A DNA stretch of 64,000 bases from Ariolimax columbianus (lineage: Eukaryota; Mollusca; Gastropoda; Stylommatophora; Arionidae), in NCBI GenBank assembly GCA_036924085.1, contig JAVGWX010000025.1, forward strand, positions 23,950,752 to 24,014,751. The letters are read 5' to 3'. Below, one piece after another: positions 41,401-53,910 of the stretch. The stretch's first letter is position 1. Each line of letters opens with the position of its first letter. Made by a program: the position numbers and the translations under genes. The notes under the pieces were generated by a model, which worked only from the letters and a program-made list of their open reading frames with translations, ran no database searches and had not been told where the DNA came from.

Positions 41401-43052
41401 GATTGTTTTAGTTTGGTTAAGATTGCTTTAGTTTGGTTAAGATTGGTTTAGTTTGGTTAAGATTGCTTCAGTTTGATTAAGATTGGTTTAGTTTGGTTAA
41501 GATTGGTTTAGTTTGGTTAAGATTGCTTCAGTTTGGTTAAGATTGGTTTAGTTTAGTTAATATTGGTGTAGTTTGGTTAAGATTGGTTTAGTTTGGTTAA
41601 GATTGGTTAAAATTGGTTTAGTTTGGTTAAGATTAGTTTGGTTTGGTTAAGATTGGTTTGGCTTGGTTAAGATTGGTTTAGTTTTGTTAAGATTAGTTTA
41701 GTTTAGTTAAGATTGGATTAGTTTGGTTAAGATTAGTTTAAATTTGTTAAGATTGGTTTAGTTTGGTTTAGATTGGTTTAGTTTAGTTAAGATTTGTTTA
41801 GTTTGGTTAAAAATGTTTTAGTTTTGTAAAAATTGGTTTGGTTGGGGTAAGATTGGTTTACTTTGGTTAAGATTGGTTTAGTTTGGTTAAAATCTGTTTA
41901 GTTTGGTTAAAATTGGTTTAGTTTGGTTAAGATTGGTTCAGTTTGGTTAAGATTGGTTTAGTTTCGATAAGAATGGTTTTGTTTGGTTAAGATTGGTTTA
42001 GTTTGGTTAAAATTGGTTTAGTTTGGTTAAGATTTCTTCAGTTTGGTTAAGATTGGTTTAGTTTTGTTGAGATTGAATTGTTTTGGTTAAGATTGGTTTA
42101 GTTTAGTTAAGATTTGTTTAGTTTGGTTAAGATTGGTTTAGTTTGGTTAAGATTGGTTCAGTTTTGTTAAGATTGGTTTAGTTTGGTTAAGATTGGTTAA
42201 TTTTGGTTAAGATTGGTTAATTTTGGTTAAAATTGGTTTAGTTTGGTTAGGATAAGTTTAGTTTGGTTAAGATTAGGTCAGCTTGGTTAAGATTGGTTTA
42301 GTTTTGTTAAGATTAGTTCAGTTTAGTTAAGATTGGATTAGTTTGGTTAAGATTAGTTTAAATTTGTTAAGATTGGTTTAGTTTTGTTTAGATTGGTTTA
42401 GTTTAGTTAAGATTTGTTTAGTTTGGTTAAAATTGGTTTAGTTTTGTAAAAATTGGTTTGGTTGGGTTAAGATTGGTTTACTTTGGTTAAGATTGGTTTA
42501 GATTGGTTAAGATTGGTTTATTTTGGTTAAGATTGGTTTAGTTTTGTTCAAATTGGTTTAGTTTGGTTAAGATTGGTTTATTTTGGTTAAGATTGGTTCA
42601 GTTTGGTTTAAGATTGGTTTAGTTTCGATAAGATTGGTTTAGTTTTGTTAAGATTCGTTTATTTTATTTAAGAATGGTTTAGTTTGGTTACGATTGCTTT
42701 AGTTTGGTTAAAATTGGTTTAGCTTTGTTAAAATTCCTTTAGTTTGGTTACGATTGGTTTAGTTTCGTTAAGATTGCTTTAGTTTGGTTAAGATTGGATT
42801 AGTTTTGTTAAGATTAGTTTAGTTTAGTTAAGATTTATTAAGCTTTTTTAATAATGGTCAAGTTTGGTTAAGATTGTGTTAGTTTGGTTAAGATTAGTTT
42901 ATTTAGTTAAGATTGATTAAGCTTTTTTAATATTGGTCTAGTTTGGTCAAGATTGGTTAAACTTTGTTAAGATTGGTTTAGTTTGGTTGATTGATTTAGT
43001 TTAGTTAACATTTGTTCAGTTTGGTTAAGATTGGTTTAGTTTGGTTAAGATT
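32422..43052. repeat. Satellite block G: 5,311-bp direct tandem duplication
   Basis: Three independent markers are offset by exactly 5,311 bp: GATTGAGCTT at 32,431 and 37,742, TTAATTTTGG at 33,732 and 39,043, and GTTAGAATAG at 35,447 and 40,758. Copy 1 is about 32,422-37,732 and copy 2 about 37,733-43,052, with a sharp novel junction near 37,733-37,742. I noticed only isolated differences, for example GATTTGTTTAG near 36,01x against GATTAGTTTAG near 41,32x. Each copy contains linker, one 1,728-type unit, block E and part of a second 1,728-type unit, so this is a duplication of an already composite repeat. Confidence 0.88.
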
Positions 43053-46000
43053 AGTTTAGTTTGGTTAAGATTGGTATGGCTTGGTTAAGATTGATTTAGT
43101 TTGGTTAAGATCGGTTTAGTTCTGTTAAAATTGATTTAGTTTGGTTAAGATTGCTTTAGTTTGCTTAAGATTTGTTTAGTTTGGTTTAGATTGTTTTAAT
43201 TTTGTTAAGATTGGTTTAGTTTGGTTACTATTGGTTTAGTTTGGTTAAGATTGGTTTAGTTTGGTTAAGATAGATTTAGTTTGTTTAAGATTGCTTTAGT
43301 TTGGTTAAGATTGGTTTATTTGGTTAAAATTGCTTTAGTTTGCTTAAGATTTGTGTAGTTTGGTTAAGATTGGTTTAGTTTGGTTAAGATTGGTTAAGTT
43401 TGGTTAAGATTTAAGTTAGTTTGGTTGAGATTGGTTTATTTTGGTTAAGATTGGTTTAGCTTGGTTAACATTGGTGTAGTTTAGTAATAATTTTTTTTGC
43501 TTGTTCAAGATCCGTTTAATTTGGTTAAGATTGTTTTTTTTGGTTAAGATTGGTATAGTTTGGTTAAAATTGGTTTAGTTTGGTGAAGATTGGAATAGTT
43601 TCGTTAAGATTGATTTAGTTTGGTTTAGTTTGGTTAAGATTGGTTTAGTTTGGTTAAGATTGGTTTAGTTTCTGAAAGATTGGTTTAGTTTGGTTAATAT
43701 TGATTTTATTTGCTTAAGATTAGTTTAGTTTTGTTAAGATTGGTTTACTTTGGTTAAAATTGGTTTAGTTTGGTTAAGATTGGTTTAGTTTGGTTAAGAT
43801 TAGTTTATTTAGTTAAGATTGATTTAGCTTTTTTAATATTGGTCAAGTTTGGTTAAGATTTGTTTAAGTTTGTTAAGATTGGTTTAGTTTGGTTAAGATT
43901 GGTTTGGCTTGGTTAGAATAGTTTTATTTTGGTTAAGATTGATTTAGTTTGGTTAAGATTGATTTAGTTTGGTTGAGATTGGTTCATTTGGTTAAGATTG
44001 CTTTAGTTTGCTTAAGATTTGTTTAGTTTGGTTAAGTTTGGGTTGGCTTGGTTAAGATTGGTTTATTTTGGTTAAGATTGGTTTAGTTTGGTTAAGAGTG
44101 GTTTAGTTTGGTAAAGATTGGTTTAGTTTGGTTAAGATTGGTTTAGTTTGGTTAAGCTTGCTTTAGTTTGGTTAAGATTGGTTTAGTTTGGATTAAGATT
44201 CGTTTAGTTTGGTTAAGATTGGTTTAGTTTGGTTAAGATTGCTTTAGTTTGGTTAAGATTGGTTTAGTTTGGTTAAGATTGGTTTAGTTTGGTTAAGATT
44301 GCTTTAGTTTGGTTAAGATTGGTTTAGTTTGGTTAAGTTTGTTTAGTTTCGTTAAGATTGGTCTAGTTTGGTTAAGATTGGTTTAGCTTGGTTAAAATGG
44401 TTTAGCTTGCTTCAGATTTGTTGAGTTTGGTTAAGATTGGTTCGGCTTGGTTAAGATTGGTTTAGTTTTGTTAAGATTAGTTTAGTTTAGTTAAGATTGA
44501 TTAAGCTTTTTTAAAATTGGTCTAGTTTGGTTAAGATTGCTTTAGTTTGGTTAAGATTGTTTTAGTTTGGTTAAGATTGCTTTAGTTTGGTTAAGATTGG
44601 TTTAGTTTGGTTAAGATTGCTTCAGTTTGATTAAGATTGGTTTAGTTTGGTTAAGATTGGTTTAGTTTGGTTAAGATTGCTTCAGTTTGGTTAAGATTGG
44701 TTTAGTTTAGTTAATATTGGTGTAGTTTGGTTAAGATTGGTTTAGTTTGGTTAATTTTGGTTAAAATTGGTTTAGTTTGGTTAGGATTAGTTTAGTTTGG
44801 TTAAGATTGGTTTGGCTTGGTTAAGATTGGTTTAGTTTTGTTAAGATTAGTTCAGTTTAGTTAAGATTGGATTAGTTTGGTTAAGATTAGTTTAAATTTG
44901 TTAAGATTGGTTTAGTTTGGTTTAGATTGGTTTAGTTTAGTTAAGATTTGTTTAGTTTGGTTAAAATTGGTTTAGTTTTGTAAAAATTGGTTTGGTTGGG
45001 TTAAGATTGGTTTACTTTGGTTAAGATTGGTTTAGATTGGTTAAGATTGGTTTATTTTGGTTAAGATTGGTTTAGCTTGGTTCAAATTGGTTTAGTTTGG
45101 TTAAGATTGGTTTATTTTGGTTAAGATTGGTTCAGTTTGGTTTAAGATTGGTTTAGTTTCGATAAGATTGGTTTAGTTTTGTTAAGATTCGTTTATTTTA
45201 TTTAAGAATGGTTTAGTTTGGTTACGATTGCTTTAGTTTGGTTAAAATTGGTTTAGCTTTGTTAAAATTCCTTTAGTTTGGTTACGATTGGTTTAGTTTC
45301 GTTAAGATTGCTTTAGTTTGGTTAAGATTGGATTAGTTTTGTTAAGATTAGTTTAGTTTAGTTAAGATTGATTAAGCTTTTTTAATAATGGTCAAGTTTG
45401 GTTAAGATTGTGTTAGTTTGGTTAAGATTAGTTTATTTAGTTAAGATTGATTAAGCTTTTTTAATATTGGTCTAGTTTGGTCAAGATTGGTTAAACTTTG
45501 TTAAGATTGGTTTAGTTTGGTTGATTGATTTAGTTTAGTTAACATTTGTTCAGTTTGGTTAAGATTGGTTTAGTTTGGTTAAGATTAGTTTAGTTTGGTT
45601 AAGATTGGTATGGCTTGGTTAAGATTGATTTAGTTTGGTTAAGATCGGTTTAGTTCTGTTAAAATTGATTTAGTTTGGTTAAGATTGCTTTAGTTTGCTT
45701 AAGATTTGTTTAGTTTGGTTTAGATTGTTTTAATTTTGTTAAGATTGGTTTAGTTTGGTTACTATTGGTTTAGTTTGGTTAAGATTGGTTTAGTTTGGTT
45801 AAGATAGATTTAGTTTGTTTAAGATTGCTTTAGTTTGGTTAAGATTGGTTTATTTGGTTAAAATTGCTTTAGTTTGCTTAAGATTTGTGTAGTTTGGTTA
45901 AGATTGGTTTAGTTTGGTTAAGATTGGTTAAGTTTGGTTAAGATTTAAGTTAGTTTGGTTGAGATTGGTTTATTTTGGTTAAGATTGGTTTAGCTTGGTT

Positions 46001-49000
46001 AACATTGGTGTAGTTTAGTAATAATTTTTTTTGCTTGTTTAAGATCCGTTTAATTTGGTTAAGATTGTTTTTTTTGGTTAAGATTGGTATAGTTTGGTTA
46101 AAATTCGTTTAGTTTGGTGAAGATTGGAATAGTTTCGTTAAGATTGATTTAGTTTGGTTTAGTTTGGTTAAGATTGGTTTAGTTTGGTTAAGATTGGTTT
46201 AGTTTCTGAAAGATTGGTTTAGTTTGGTTAATATTGATTTTATTTGCTTAAGATTAGTTTAGTTTTGTTAAGATTGGTTTACTTTGGTTAAAATTGGTTT
46301 AGTTTGGTTAAGATTGGTTTAGTTTGGTTAAGATTAGTTTATTTAGTTAAGATTGATTTAGCTTTTTTAATATTGGTCAAGTTTGGTTAAGATTTGTTTA
46401 AGTTTGTTAAGATTGGTTTAGTTTGGTTAAGATTGGTTTGGCTTGGTTAGAATAGTTTTATTTTGGTTAAGATTGATTTAGTTTGGTTAAGATTGATTTA
46501 GTTTGGTTGAGATTGGTTCATTTGGTTAAGATTGCTTTAGTTTGCTTAAGATTTGTTTAGTTTGGTTAAGTTTGGGTTGGCTTGGTTAAGATTGGTTTAT
46601 TTTGGTTAAGATTGGTTTAGTTTGGTTAAGAGTGGTTTAGTTTGGTAAAGATTGGTTTAGTTTGGTTAAGATTGGTTTAGTTTGGTTAAGCTTGCTTTAG
46701 TTTGGTTAAGATTGGTTTAGTTTGGATTAAGATTCGTTTAGTTTGGTTAAGATTGGTTTAGTTTGGTTAAGATTGCTTTAGTTTGGTTAAGATTGGTTTA
46801 GTTTGGTTAAGATTGGTTTAGTTTGGTTAAGATTGCTTTAGTTTGGTTAAGATTGGTTTAGTTTGGTTAAGTTTGTTTAGTTTCGTTAAGATTGGTCTAG
46901 TTTGGTTAAGATTGGTTTAGCTTGGTTAAAATGGTTTAGCTTGCTTCAGATTTGTTGAGTTTGGTTAAGATTGGTTCGGCTTGGTTAAGATTGGTTTAGT
47001 TTTGTTAAGATTAGTTTAGTTTAGTTAAGATTGATTAAGCTTTTTTAAAATTGGTCTAGTTTGGTTAAGATTGCTTTAGTTTGGTTAAGATTGTTTTAGT
47101 TTGGTTAAGATTGCTTTAGTTTGGTTAAGATTGGTTTAGTTTGGTTAAGATTGCTTCAGTTTGATTAAGATTGGTTTAGTTTGGTTAAGATTGGTTTAGT
47201 TTGGTTAAGATTGCTTCAGTTTGGTTAAGATTGGTTTAGTTTAGTTAATATTGGTGTAGTTTGGTTAAGATTGGTTTAGTTTGGTTAAGATTGGTTAAAA
47301 TTGGTTTAGTTTGGTTAAGATTAGTTTGGTTTGGTTAAGATTGGTTTGGCTTGGTTAAGATTGGTTTAGTTTTGTTAAGAATAGTTTAGTTTAGTTAAGA
47401 TTGGATTAGTTTGGTTAAGATTAGTTTAAATTTGTTAAGATTGGTTTAGTTTGGTTTAGATTGGTTTAGTTTAGTTAAGATTTGTTTAGTTTGGTTAAAA
47501 ATGTTTTAGTTTTGTAAAAATTGGTTTGGTTGGGGTAAGATTGGTTTACTTTGGTTAAGATTGGTTCAGTTTGGTTAAGATTGGTTTAGTTTCGATAAGA
47601 ATGGTTTTGTTTGGTTAAGATTGGTTTAGTTTGGTTAAAATTGGTTTAGTTTGGTTAAGATTTCTTCAGTTTGGTTAAGATTGGTTTAGTTTTGTTGAGA
47701 TTGAATTGTTTTGGTTAAGATTGGTTTAGTTTAGTTGATAATTGGTGTGGTTTGGTTATAAATTTTTTACCTTGTTTAAGATCGGTTTAATTTGGTTAAG
47801 ATTAGTTTAGTTTGGTTAAGATTAGTTTAGTTTGGTTAAGATTGGTTCGGCTTGGTTAAGATTGGTTTAGTTTTGTTAAGATTAGTTTAGTTTAGTTAAA
47901 ATTGAATTAGCTTTTTTAATATTGGTGTAGTTTTGTCAAGATTGGTTTAAATTTGTTAAGATTGGTTTAGTTTGGTTTCGATTGGTTTTGTTTAGTTAAG
48001 ATTTGTTTAGTTCGGTTAAAATTGGTTTAGTTTTGTAAAAATTGGTTTGGTTGGGTTAAGATTATTTAGTTTGGTTAAGATTAGGTCAGCTTGGTTAAGA
48101 TTGTTTTAGTTTGGTTAAGAATGATTTAGTTTGGTTAAGATTGCTTTAGTTTAGTTAAGATTGGCTTAGTTTTGTCAAGATTGGTTTATATTTGTTAAGA
48201 TTGGTTTAGTTTGGTTTAGATTGGTTTTGTTTAGTTAAGATTTGTTTAGTTTGGTTAAAATTGGTTTAGTTTTGTAAAAATTGGTTTGGTTGGGTTCAGA
48301 TTGATTTACTTTGGTTAAGATTGGTTCAATTTGGTTAAGTTTGGTTTAGTTTCGATAAGATTGGTTTAGTTTTGTTAAGATTGGTTTAGTTTATTTAAGA
48401 ATGGTTCAGTTTGGTTACGATTGCTTTAGTTTGGTTAAGATTGGTTTAGCTTGGTTAAAATTGCTTTAGTTTGGTTAAGATCGGTTTAGTTCTGTTAAAA
48501 TTGATTTAGTTTGGTTAAGATTGCTTTAGTTTGCTTAAGATTTGTTTAGTTTGGTTTAGATTGTTTTAATTTTGTTAAGATTGGTTTAGTTTGGTTACTA
48601 TTGGTTTAGTTTGGTTAAGATTGGTTTAGTTTGGTTAAGATAGATTTAGTTTGTTTAAGATTGCTTTAGTTTGGTTAAGATTGGTTTATTTGGTTAAAAT
48701 TGCTTTAGTTTGCTTAAGATTTGTGTAGTTTGGTTAAGATTGGTTTAGTTTGGTTAAGATTGGTTAAGTTTGGTTAAGATTTAAGTTAGTTTGGTTGAGA
48801 TTGGTTTATTTTGGTTAAGATTGGTTTAGCTTGGTTAACATTGGTGTAGTTTAGTAATAATTTTTTTTGCTTGTTCAAGATCCGTTTAATTTGGTTAAGA
48901 TTGTTTTTTTTGGTTAAGATTGGTATAGTTTGGTTAAAATTGGTTTAGTTTGGTGAAGATTGGAATAGTTTCGTTAAGATTGATTTAGTTTGGTTTAGTT

Positions 49001-52000
49001 TGGTTAAGATTGGTTTAGTTTGGTTAAGATTGGTTTAGTTTCTGAAAGATTGGTTTAGTTTGGTTAATATTGATTTTATTTGCTTAAGATTAGTTTAGTT
49101 TTGTTAAGATTGGTTTACTTTGGTTAAAATTGGTTTAGTTTGGTTAAGATTGGTTTAGTTTGGTTAAGATTAGTTTATTTAGTTAAGATTGATTTAGCTT
49201 TTTTAATATTGGTCAAGTTTGGTTAAGATTTGTTTAAGTTTGTTAAGATTGGTTTAGTTTGGTTAAGATTGGTTTGGCTTGGTTAGAATAGTTTTATTTT
49301 GGTTAAGATTGATTTAGTTTGGTTAAGATTGATTTAGTTTGGTTGAGATTGGTTCATTTGGTTAAGATTGCTTTAGTTTGCTTAAGATTTGTTTAGTTTG
49401 GTTAAGTTTGGGTTGGCTTGGTTAAGATTGGTTTATTTTGGTTAAGATTGGTTTAGTTTGGTTAAGAGTGGTTTAGTTTGGTAAAGATTGGTTTAGTTTG
49501 GTTAAGATTGGTTTAGTTTGGTTAAGCTTGCTTTAGTTTGGTTAAGATTGGTTTAGTTTGGATTAAGATTCGTTTAGTTTGGTTAAGATTGGTTTAGTTT
49601 GGTTAAGATTGCTTTAGTTTGGTTAAGATTGGTTTAGTTTGGTTAAGATTGGTTTAGTTTGGTTAAGATTGCTTTAGTTTGGTTAAGATTGGTTTAGTTT
49701 GGTTAAGTTTGTTTAGTTTCGTTAAGATTGGTCTAGTTTGGTTAAGATTGGTTTAGCTTGGTTAAAATGGTTTAGCTTGCTTCAGATTTGTTGAGTTTGG
49801 TTAAGATTGGTTCGGCTTGGTTAAGATTGGTTTAGTTTTGTTAAGATTAGTTTAGTTTAGTTAAGATTGATTAAGCTTTTTTAAAATTGGTCTAGTTTGG
49901 TTAAGATTGCTTTAGTTTGGTTAAGATTGTTTTAGTTTGGTTAAGATTGCTTTAGTTTGGTTAAGATTGGTTTAGTTTGGTTAAGATTGCTTCAGTTTGA
50001 TTAAGATTGGTTTAGTTTGGTTAAGATTGGTTTAGTTTGGTTAAGATTGCTTCAGTTTGGTTAAGATTGGTTTAGTTTAGTTAATATTGGTGTAGTTTGG
50101 TTAAGATTGGTTTAGTTTGGTTAATTTTGGTTAAAATTGGTTTAGTTTGGTTAGGATTAGTTTAGTTTGGTTAAGATTGGTTTGGCTTGGTTAAGATTGG
50201 TTTAGTTTTGTTAAGATTAGTTCAGTTTAGTTAAGATTGGATTAGTTTGGTTAAGATTAGTTTAAATTTGTTAAGATTGGTTTAGTTTGGTTTAGATTGG
50301 TTTAGTTTAGTTAAGATTTGTTTAGTTTGGTTAAAATTGGTTTAGTTTTGTAAAAATTGGTTTGGTTGGGTTAAGATTGGTTTACTTTGGTTAAGATTGG
50401 TTTAGATTGGTTAAGATTGGTTTATTTTGGTTAAGATTGGTTTAGCTTGGTTCAAATTGGTTTAGTTTGGTTAAGATTGGTTTATTTTGGTTAAGATTGG
50501 TTCAGTTTGGTTTAAGATTGGTTTAGTTTCGATAAGATTGGTTTAGTTTTGTTAAGATTCGTTTATTTTATTTAAGAATGGTTTAGTTTGGTTACGATTG
50601 CTTTAGTTTGGTTAAAATTGGTTTAGCTTTGTTAAAATTCCTTTAGTTTGGTTACGATTGGTTTAGTTTCGTTAAGATTGCTTTAGTTTGGTTAAGATTG
50701 GATTAGTTTTGTTAAGATTAGTTTAGTTTAGTTAAGATTGATTAAGCTTTTTTAATAATGGTCAAGTTTGGTTAAGATTGTGTTAGTTTGGTTAAGATTA
50801 GTTTATTTAGTTAAGATTGATTAAGCTTTTTTAATATTGGTCTAGTTTGGTCAAGATTGGTTAAACTTTGTTAAGATTGGTTTAGTTTGGTTGATTGATT
50901 TAGTTTAGTTAACATTTGTTCAGTTTGGTTAAGATTGGTTTAGTTTGGTTAAGATTAGTTTAGTTTGGTTAAGATTGGTATGGCTTGGTTAAGATTGATT
51001 TAGTTTGGTTAAGATCGGTTTAGTTCTGTTAAAATTGATTTAGTTTGGTTAAGATTGCTTTAGTTTGCTTAAGATTTGTTTAGTTTGGTTTAGATTGTTT
51101 TAATTTTGTTAAGATTGGTTTAGTTTGGTTACTATTGGTTTAGTTTGGTTAAGATTGGTTTAGTTTGGTTAAGATAGATTTAGTTTGTTTAAGATTGCTT
51201 TAGTTTGGTTAAGATTGGTTTATTTGGTTAAAATTGCTTTAGTTTGCTTAAGATTTGTGTAGTTTGGTTAAGATTGGTTTAGTTTGGTTAAGATTGGTTA
51301 AGTTTGGTTAAGATTTAAGTTAGTTTGGTTGAGATTGGTTTATTTTGGTTAAGATTGGTTTAGCTTGGTTAACATTGGTGTAGTTTAGTAATAATTTTTT
51401 TTGCTTGTTCAAGATCCGTTTAATTTGGTTAAGATTGTTTTTTTTGGTTAAGATTGGTATAGTTTGGTTAAAATTCGTTTAGTTTGGTGAAGATTGGAAT
51501 AGTTTCGTTAAGATTGATTTAGTTTGGTTTAGTTTGGTTAAGATTGGTTTAGTTTGGTTAAGATTGGTTTAGTTTCTGAAAGATTGGTTTAGTTTGGTTA
51601 ATATTGATTTTATTTGCTTAAGATTAGTTTAGTTTTGTTAAGATTGGTTTACTTTGGTTAAAATTGGTTTAGTTTGGTTAAGATTGGTTTAGTTTGGTTA
51701 AGATTAGTTTATTTAGTTAAGATTGATTTAGCTTTTTTAATATTGGTCAAGTTTGGTTAAGATTTGTTTAAGTTTGTTAAGATTGGTTTAGTTTGGTTAA
51801 GATTGGTTTGGCTTGGTTAGAATAGTTTTATTTTGGTTAAGATTGATTTAGTTTGGTTAAGATTGATTTAGTTTGGTTGAGATTGGTTCATTTGGTTAAG
51901 ATTGCTTTAGTTTGCTTAAGATTTGTTTAGTTTGGTTAAGTTTGGGTTGGCTTGGTTAAGATTGGTTTATTTTGGTTAAGATTGGTTTAGTTTGGTTAAG

Positions 52001-53910
52001 AGTGGTTTAGTTTGGTAAAGATTGGTTTAGTTTGGTTAAGATTGGTTTAGTTTGGTTAAGCTTGCTTTAGTTTGGTTAAGATTGGTTTAGTTTGGATTAA
52101 GATTCGTTTAGTTTGGTTAAGATTGGTTTAGTTTGGTTAAGATTGCTTTAGTTTGGTTAAGATTGGTTTAGTTTGGTTAAGATTGGTTTAGTTTGGTTAA
52201 GATTGCTTTAGTTTGGTTAAGATTGGTTTAGTTTGGTTAAGTTTGTTTAGTTTCGTTAAGATTGGTCTAGTTTGGTTAAGATTGGTTTAGCTTGGTTAAA
52301 ATGGTTTAGCTTGCTTCAGATTTGTTGAGTTTGGTTAAGATTGGTTCGGCTTGGTTAGGATTGGTTTAGTTTTGTTAAGATTAGTTTAGTTTAGTTAAGA
52401 TTGATTAAGCTTTTTTAAAATTGGTCTAGTTTGGTTAAGATTGCTTTAGTTTGGTTAAGATTGTTTTAGTTTGGTTAAGATTGCTTTAGTTTGGTTAAGA
52501 TTGGTTTAGTTTGGTTAAGATTGCTTCAGTTTGATTAAGATTGGTTTAGTTTGGTTAAGATTGGTTTAGTTTGGTTAAGATTGCTTCAGTTTGGTTAAGA
52601 TTGGTTTAGTTTAGTTAATATTGGTGTAGTTTGGTTAAGATTGGTTTAGTTTGGTTAAGATTGGTTAAAATTGGTTTAGTTTGGTTAAGATTAGTTTGGT
52701 TTGGTTAAGATTGGTTTGGCTTGGTTAAGATTGGTTTAGTTTTGTTAAGATTAGTTTAGTTTAGTTAAGATTGGATTAGTTTGGTTAAGATTAGTTTAAA
52801 TTTGTTAAGATTGGTTTAGTTTGGTTTAGATTGGTTTAGTTTAGTTAAGATTTGTTTAGTTTGGTTAAAAATGTTTTAGTTTTGTAAAAATTGGTTTGGT
52901 TGGGGTAAGATTGGTTTACTTTGGTTAAGATTGGTTTAGTTTGGTTAAAATCTGTTTAGTTTGGTTAAAATTGGTTTAGTTTGGTTAAGATTGGTTCAGT
53001 TTGGTTAAGATTGGTTTAGTTTCGATAAGAATGGTTTTGTTTGGTTAAGATTGGTTTAGTTTGGTTAAAATTGGTTTAGTTTGGTTAAGATTTCTTCAGT
53101 TTGGTTAAGATTGGTTTAGTTTTGTTGAGATTGAATTGTTTTGGTTAAGATTGGTTTAGTTTAGTTGATAATTGGTGTGGTTTGGTTATAAATTTTTTAC
53201 CTTGTTTAAGATCGGTTTAATTTGGTTAAGATTAGTTTAGTTTGGTTAAGATTAGTTTAGTTTGGTTAAGATTGGTTCGGCTTGGTTAAGATTGGTTTAG
53301 TTTTGTTAAGATTAGTTTAGTTTAGTTAAAATTGAATTAGCTTTTTTAATATTGGTGTAGTTTTGTCAAGATTGGTTTAAATTTGTTAAGATTGGTTTAG
53401 TTTGGTTTCGATTGGTTTTGTTTAGTTAAGATTTGTTTAGTTCGGTTAAAATTGGTTTAGTTTTGTAAAAATTGGTTTGGTTGGGTTAAGATTATTTAGT
53501 TTGGTTAAGATTAGGTCAGCTTGGTTAAGATTGTTTTAGTTTGGTTAAGAATGATTTAGTTTGGTTAAGATTGCTTTAGTTTAGTTAAGATTGGCTTAGT
53601 TTTGTCAAGATTGGTTTATATTTGTTAAGATTGGTTTAGTTTGGTTTAGATTGGTTTTGTTTAGTTAAGATTTGTTTAGTTTGGTTAAAATTGGTTTAGT
53701 TTTGTAAAAATTGGTTTGGTTGGGTTCAGATTGATTTACTTTGGTTAAGATTGGTTCAATTTGGTTAAGTTTGGTTTAGTTTCGATAAGATTGGTTTAGT
53801 TTTGTTAAGATTGGTTTAGTTTATTTAAGAATGGTTCAGTTTGGTTACGATTGCTTTAGTTTGGTTAAGATTGGTTTAGCTTGGTTAAAATTGCTTTAGT
53901 TTGGTTAAGA
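43053..53910. repeat. Satellite block H: 5,370-bp tandem duplication with a nested 2,534-bp repeat
   Basis: GTTAGAATAG lies at 43,912, 46,446, 49,282 and 51,816. The outer offset is 5,370 bp (43,912 to 49,282 and 46,446 to 51,816) and the inner offset is 2,534 bp in both halves. TCGGTTTAGTTCTGTTAAAA at 43,111, 45,645, 48,481 and 51,015 shows the same two offsets. The duplication junction is near 48,465-48,480. Late in the unit the offset becomes 5,430 (TTGAATTGTT at 47,701 and 53,131), because about 60 bp, or three units, present near 52,93x-52,99x are missing near 47,56x. The 2,534-bp step therefore came before the 5,370-bp step. Bases 43,053-43,094 are lead-in before the first duplicated copy. 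Confidence 0.85.
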
